DNA from: Pseudorhizobium banfieldiae
GTDB taxonomy: Bacteria; Pseudomonadota; Alphaproteobacteria; Rhizobiales; Rhizobiaceae
Assembly: GCF_000967425.1 (NCBI RefSeq)
Contig: NZ_FO082820.1
Location: forward strand, 1,612,001-1,676,000
DNA length: 64,000 nt
Reading direction: 5' to 3'
In this document: positions 60,402-64,000 of the stretch, piece by piece
How the letters are laid out: each line of letters begins with the position of its first letter
Position numbering within the stretch: the first letter of the stretch is position 1
Notes under the pieces: model-generated
The model's database searches: none
Seen by the model: only the letters and a program-made list of their open reading frames with translations
Told to the model about the DNA's origin: nothing
Made by a program: the position numbers and the translations under genes

Positions 60402-61820
60402 ATGATCGATACCGAGGACGAAGACCGCACCCGCACCCGCTCGGAAGAGCCCGCGGACGACATATATGCGGAAAACGGTTCGGTCCGTGCCGATTTTCTT
60501 GCGCTTGTCGGTGCAGCGATCGCCGACCGCGACATCCTTTTCCTGCGCCAGCACGTGGCGCGGCTGCACGAATCGGAGCTCGGCGACCTCCTCGAAGCTA
60601 TCCAGCCGGAACAACGCCTCGCTCTGGTCCGGTTGCTCGGCGCCGATTTCGACCTGACGGCACTGACGGAGGTCGACGAGGCCATTCGCCTCGAGATCGT
60701 CGAGCAGATGCCGAACGAACAGATCGCAGCAGCGATCGGCGAACTCGATTCCGACGATGCCGTCTACATCCTCGAGGACCTCGACAAGGACGATCGCGAG
60801 GAAATCCTCGCGCAACTGCCGTTCACGGAGCGGGTCAGGCTGCGGCGCGCGCTCGACTATCCGGAGCAATCGGCCGGGCGGCGGATGCAGACCGAGTTTG
60901 TCGCCGTGCCGCCGTTCTGGACCGTCGGGCAGACGATCGACTACATGCGCGAAGAGGACGAATTGCCCGAGTCGTTCACGCAGATCTTCGTCATCGATCC
61001 CACCTTCAAGCTGCTCGGCATCGTTGATCTCGACCGCATCCTACGCACGAAGCGACAGGTCCGCATCGAGAGCATCATGCGGGAAACCAACTATCCCATT
61101 CCGGCCGAGATGGACCAGGAAGAGGCGGCGCAGATCTTCGAGCAATACGACCTTCTCTCCGCGGCCGTCGTCGACGACAATGGCCGGCTGGTGGGCGTGT
61201 TGACGATCGACGACGTCGTGGACGTCATCCAGGAGGAGGCTGAGGAGGACTTCATGCGCCTCGGCGGCGTGGGTGACGAGGAACTGTCCGACTCGCTCGC
61301 CGAAACCTCCCGTTCCCGCGTCCCCTGGTTGGCGGTCAATCTGGTGACCGCCTTCCTTGCCGCTTCGGTCATCGGCATCTTCGACGCGACAATCGAGAAG
61401 ATCGTCGCGCTTGCCGTCCTCATGCCGATCGTCGCCGGCATGGGGGGGAATGCCGGTTCCCAGACGATGACCGTGACGGTGAGGGCGCTTGCGACCCGGA
61501 GCATCGATATCCACAATGCCGCGCGCATCATCCGTCGCGAGGCGGGGGTCGGACTGTTGAACGGCGTCCTCTTCGGTCTCCTCATCGGTCTTGTAGCAGG
61601 GCTCTGGTTCCAGGACGCCAACATCGGCGGGATCATCGCCGTGGCGATGCTGATCAACATGATCGCGGCGGCGCTGGCCGGCATCATGATTCCCCTGGTG
61701 CTTGATCGAATCGGCGCAGACCCGGCCGTGTCCTCGGCGGTGTTTGTCACCGCCGTCACGGACGTGATCGGTTTCTTCGCCTTCCTCGGTCTTGCGACCT
61801 GGTGGTTTGCGGCGGTTTGA
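60402..61820 (+). CDS. mgtE: Magnesium transporter MgtE
   Basis: A 472-residue inner-membrane Mg2+ channel. Residues 30-150 form the helical MgtE_N domain (LLEAIQPEQRLALVRLLG, EQMPNEQIAAAIGELDSDDAVYIL), followed by two CBS domains (TVGQTIDYMREEDELPESF and AVVDDNGRLVGVLTIDDVVDVI) that sense Mg2+. The pore domain starts SRVPWLAVNLVTAFLAASVI with LMPIVAGMGGNAGSQTMTV and five helices. No magnesium riboswitch pattern is obvious in the 192-base gap upstream; nothing else was seen there. Confidence 0.94.
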   Translation: MIDTEDEDRTRTRSEEPADDIYAENGSVRADFLALVGAAIADRDILFLRQHVARLHESELGDLLEAIQPEQRLALVRLLGADFDLTALTEVDEAIRLEIVEQMPNEQIAAAIGELDSDDAVYILEDLDKDDREEILAQLPFTERVRLRRALDYPEQSAGRRMQTEFVAVPPFWTVGQTIDYMREEDELPESFTQIFVIDPTFKLLGIVDLDRILRTKRQVRIESIMRETNYPIPAEMDQEEAAQIFEQYDLLSAAVVDDNGRLVGVLTIDDVVDVIQEEAEEDFMRLGGVGDEELSDSLAETSRSRVPWLAVNLVTAFLAASVIGIFDATIEKIVALAVLMPIVAGMGGNAGSQTMTVTVRALATRSIDIHNAARIIRREAGVGLLNGVLFGLLIGLVAGLWFQDANIGGIIAVAMLINMIAAALAGIMIPLVLDRIGADPAVSSAVFVTAVTDVIGFFAFLGLATWWFAAV

Positions 61821-61829
61821 CGGGCAAAA

Positions 61830-61851
61830 TTGACTGTTACGTAAAAGTCAA
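61830..61851 (+). promoter_or_regulatory. Operator palindrome over the MerR gene promoter
   Basis: A 22-base palindrome, TTGACT.TTACGTAA.AGTCAA, symmetric except one pair. Its first six bases form a -35 (TTGACT, 61830-61835); a 17-base spacer leads to -10 TAATCT (61853-61858). Such a spaced site fits autoregulation by the MerR protein encoded 26 bases downstream. Confidence 0.65.
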
Positions 61852-61876
61852 ATAATCTCACGGTCAGGAACAGGAC

Positions 61877-62269
61877 ATGACCGTGAACAAATATTATTCG
61901 ATCACCGAACTGACGCGGGAATTTGGCGTCTCCACCCGCACGCTCCGGTTCTACGAAGACGAGGGGCTGCTGCATCCCGAGCGACGGGGACGGACGCGCC
62001 TGTTCCGTGCGGCGGACCGACGCCTCCTCCAGGAGATCCTGCGGGGCCGCAGGATCGGTTTCACGATTAATGAGATCCGAGAGATCATCAAGGTCTACAA
62101 GGAGCCGCCCGGCGAGCTTGGCCAGCTGAAGCTGATGATGAAGCGCATCGACGAGAAGCGCGACGAACTTCGCCAGAAGCGCAAGGACATCGACGAGACC
62201 CTCGAGGAACTGGACAATGCCGAAGAGGCCTGCCTGACGCGTCTCGCCGAGATCGGCGTCAGTACCTGA
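61877..62269 (+). CDS. MerR-family regulator, LiuR-like
   Basis: A 130-residue regulator. YSITELTREFGVSTRTLRFYEDEGLLHPERRGRTRLF is the MerR winged helix; GFTINEIREIIKVY and a long helix (LKLMMKRIDEKRDELRQKRKDIDETLEELD) form the dimerisation coil. No effector domain follows, and only one Cys (EEACL) is present, so metal sensing is unlikely. The length and coil resemble LiuR regulators of leucine/isovalerate catabolism, but no liu genes are in the window. Convergent with the next gene. Confidence 0.88.
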   Translation: MTVNKYYSITELTREFGVSTRTLRFYEDEGLLHPERRGRTRLFRAADRRLLQEILRGRRIGFTINEIREIIKVYKEPPGELGQLKLMMKRIDEKRDELRQKRKDIDETLEELDNAEEACLTRLAEIGVST

Positions 62270-62271
62270 TC

Positions 62272-63252
62272 CTACTGGCTGCGGATTGCGCATTCCTGCG
62301 CAATCGCCTGCACACGCTCGTCAGCCTGAGCAATGATGTTTCCGTTCTGGACCGGTTCGAGTAGCGATTGCGCCACGAGCGCGTCCCTGGTGCAGGTGCA
62401 GAATCGGGCGCACAATTCCGGATCATTTCCTTCTGCCACACAGCCTCGCTCGCAGCTTGCTTGATAGGCCTGGACGGGATCGACTGGCGCAGGCGGATTG
62501 ATGATCGAGAACAGATAGACGATCGCGATCAGCACCGGCTGGTGGACGAGATAGACCAGCAGGCTGTGGCGACCCGCCAGGGACAGAAGATTGGGCCGCG
62601 TCTGCACCCTACTCAACGGCTCGAGCCAGTTCCACGTCATCGCAATCCGCGCCACGGCCATGCCCGAAAGCAGGGCGGCGAGCCACGGAAACAGCGGCAC
62701 AAAATCATTGGAACGGGGAGGGGCCGCGCTCAACCCTGTCCACGCCAAGAATCTTGGGTCGAACAGGCTGGAGCGCACCGTCCCGGGCATCTGACTGTCG
62801 ATGACGAGCGCGAGCACGATCAATCCCGCTACACCGGCGGTCAGCAGCGGAGGCGCCCTGAGGAACGCCAGGCCGATCAGGCTTCCAAGCGCAATACTGT
62901 GCAGGATGCCGAAGAATATCCACTCATTCGGCGTGGCGAAGAACGTCGCGATACTGATTGCGGCGGCTGCGCCGGCGACCATGCCGAACCGCTTCCAGAA
63001 GGAGTTCCAGCGGATGGCCGGATAGTGGGCCAGAACGAGACTGACTCCGGCCAAGAACAGAAACGAGCTGGCGATGGATCGCGCATAGAGCTTCCACCAG
63101 CCGCTCGTGGCCGTGCCTGGCTCGACGTAGCCGAAGAACTCGAGGTCCCAGGTGAAGTGATAGGAGGCCATCGCGACGAGGGCGGCGCCACGCAGCGTAT
63201 CGATCAGTGTAATGCGCGGTCGGAACCGCGGCGTGTTCTCGGCAAGGGTCAA
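62272..63252 (-). CDS. DUF1624/heparan-alpha-glucosaminide acetyltransferase-like membrane protein
   Basis: A 326-residue inner-membrane protein with about seven helices. RITLIDTLRGAALVAMASYHFTWDLEFFGY is the characteristic start of DUF1624 (membrane acyltransferase-like) proteins, and SLAGRHSLLVYLVHQPVLIAIVYLF the characteristic late helix. The C-terminal 75 residues are soluble and Cys-rich (ASCERGCVAEGNDPELCARFC), unusual and possibly disulfide-bonded in the periplasm. Function of the family is not established. Confidence 0.83.
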   Translation of the reverse strand: MTLAENTPRFRPRITLIDTLRGAALVAMASYHFTWDLEFFGYVEPGTATSGWWKLYARSIASSFLFLAGVSLVLAHYPAIRWNSFWKRFGMVAGAAAAISIATFFATPNEWIFFGILHSIALGSLIGLAFLRAPPLLTAGVAGLIVLALVIDSQMPGTVRSSLFDPRFLAWTGLSAAPPRSNDFVPLFPWLAALLSGMAVARIAMTWNWLEPLSRVQTRPNLLSLAGRHSLLVYLVHQPVLIAIVYLFSIINPPAPVDPVQAYQASCERGCVAEGNDPELCARFCTCTRDALVAQSLLEPVQNGNIIAQADERVQAIAQECAIRSQ

Positions 63253-63276
63253 GGCGGCTCTTTCTCGTCGCGGCGG

Positions 63277-63975
63277 CTATGGAGTCTGGGTGTCCATGAT
63301 GGCGCGCCGTGCCTCTGAAAAGAACTGGCGTCGCGTCAGCACGAAGATGACGAACACCGTGGTGAGCATGAACATATAGGGCCCTACGAACCAACCGAGA
63401 TAGCCGATCGACAGGAAAATTGTCCGCAGGCCGGAATTGAAATGTTTTGCCGCGATCGTGTTCATGCGAACCACCTGATCCGCAAGCCGGCGAGCGTGCA
63501 GCAGATCCCTGGCGGTCTCATCCATCATCGGCAGCGCTCCGAAGAGAATGGTGCAGTAGTTGAAGAGGCGATAAGACCAGCCGAACTTGAAGAAGGCGAA
63601 GCCGAACATCGCGGTGAGGCCGGTTACCTTGAGTTCGAAGACGGTGCGGCCACCATAGGCCACGAAGGGAAGTTCACGGAACACCGCATCCACCTGGTCT
63701 GTCGCGCCGAGCAGGGCGAAGCAGCCGCCGATCGCAAAGATCGATGTCGAGGCAAAGAAGGCAGTGCCATTCTGGAGCCCCGCCATGATCTGCGTGTCGA
63801 TCATCTTCAAGTCGCGCTGGAGGGAATTGTAGATCCACTCGCGGCGACGTTCGGCCATCGCCTGGTTCAGGCTGGTACGGGGAAGATAGCGCGTACCCGA
63901 ACCCGCACTGATCCAGGAATAGCCCAGCCAGAGAACAAGAAAGAGGCCAAGAGCCAGATAGTCAGCGGTCGTCAT
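63277..63975 (-). CDS. DUF599 membrane protein
   Basis: A 232-residue protein with four hydrophobic segments. YLALGLFLVLWLGYSWISAG, MAERRREWIYNSLQRDLKMI, and NGTAFFASTSIFAIGGCFALLG match DUF599; KFGWSYRLFNYCTILFGALP and RTIFLSIGYLGWFVGPYMFM follow. No function is established. It sits 24 bases upstream of the DUF1624 gene on the same strand, probably co-transcribed. Only 25 bases lie beyond it to the window edge. Confidence 0.87.
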   Translation of the reverse strand: MTTADYLALGLFLVLWLGYSWISAGSGTRYLPRTSLNQAMAERRREWIYNSLQRDLKMIDTQIMAGLQNGTAFFASTSIFAIGGCFALLGATDQVDAVFRELPFVAYGGRTVFELKVTGLTAMFGFAFFKFGWSYRLFNYCTILFGALPMMDETARDLLHARRLADQVVRMNTIAAKHFNSGLRTIFLSIGYLGWFVGPYMFMLTTVFVIFVLTRRQFFSEARRAIMDTQTP

Positions 63976-64000
63976 GTGGTTTCCTGCTGCGTCCCTCCGA

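Noticed and set aside
1..64000. CRISPR arrays, insertion sequences, integrases or phage genes
   Set aside because: No regularly spaced direct repeats, transposase or recombinase motifs were seen; the tRNA-Leu gene has no adjacent integrase or duplicated 3' end.

Overview
The window reads as chromosome from a Rhizobiales alpha-proteobacterium, most likely Rhizobiaceae (Rhizobium, Agrobacterium, Sinorhizobium or a relative). The evidence is the GC-rich codon use, the gene families (ATP12-type chaperone, Usg, DUF1289 plus TIGR02281-type aspartic protease, extensin-like lipoprotein, malic enzyme fused to a phosphotransacetylase-like domain, LiuR-like MerR protein) and two good GGAAC-N16/17-CGTT promoters of the EcfG/RpoE2 general stress type. 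No phage, insertion sequence, integrase or CRISPR array was seen. Assignments rest on reading the sequence and on memory of the families; no searches were run.

Layout. 1-6.8 kb: tail of an aldehyde dehydrogenase, a DMT transporter divergent from a MocR-type regulator across a perfect palindrome, a membrane GGDEF-EAL protein, a GMC oxidoreductase and an acyl-CoA thioesterase. 7-16.4 kb: chemoreceptor, flavodoxin-fold oxidoreductase, extensin-like lipoprotein, MmcQ/YjbR protein, TauE/SafE exporter, an ABC-2 exporter pair, and an MFS exporter divergent from an AraC regulator. 16.2-20.9 kb: a possibly leaderless small membrane protein, a cobS-DUF1289-aspartic protease operon, cobT, diacylglycerol kinase and an unrecognised membrane protein. 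20.9-31.4 kb: histidine kinase, nuclease/UDG pair, Lrp regulator, small metabolic genes, a stress-promoter DUF2270 gene and a polar amino acid ABC transporter.

31.7-45.3 kb: a 698-residue OmpA-like envelope protein with a long Pro/Glu/Ala region, a GFA protein, an LTA-synthase-like sulfatase whose frame is broken, nadE coupled to a beta-propeller gene, malic enzyme, an LpxH-like phosphoesterase, an MFS permease and a dipeptide epimerase. 45.4-49.4 kb: an Mla-type lipid transport operon (permease, ATPase, MCE protein, lipoprotein). 49.5-52.8 kb: crcB, RluA-type pseudouridine synthase, HAD phosphatase and ATP12. 53.3-56.7 kb: a guanidinium exporter preceded by what looks like a guanidine-II riboswitch, then a tightly overlapping glutathione-dependent formaldehyde detoxification operon. 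57.6-64 kb: lipB, tRNA-Leu(GAG), a frameshifted OsmC gene, a BON-domain protein, a degenerate peptide deformylase, mgtE, a MerR regulator with an operator-promoter, and two membrane proteins.

Main points for follow-up: the guanidine-II riboswitch, EcfG-type promoters before DUF2270 and the OmpA-like gene, two frameshifted genes (LTA-synthase-like and OsmC), a peptide deformylase lacking two metal ligands, the unrecognised membrane gene at 19.8-20.9 kb, and the possibly leaderless small membrane protein. No convincing wholly new multi-gene system was found.
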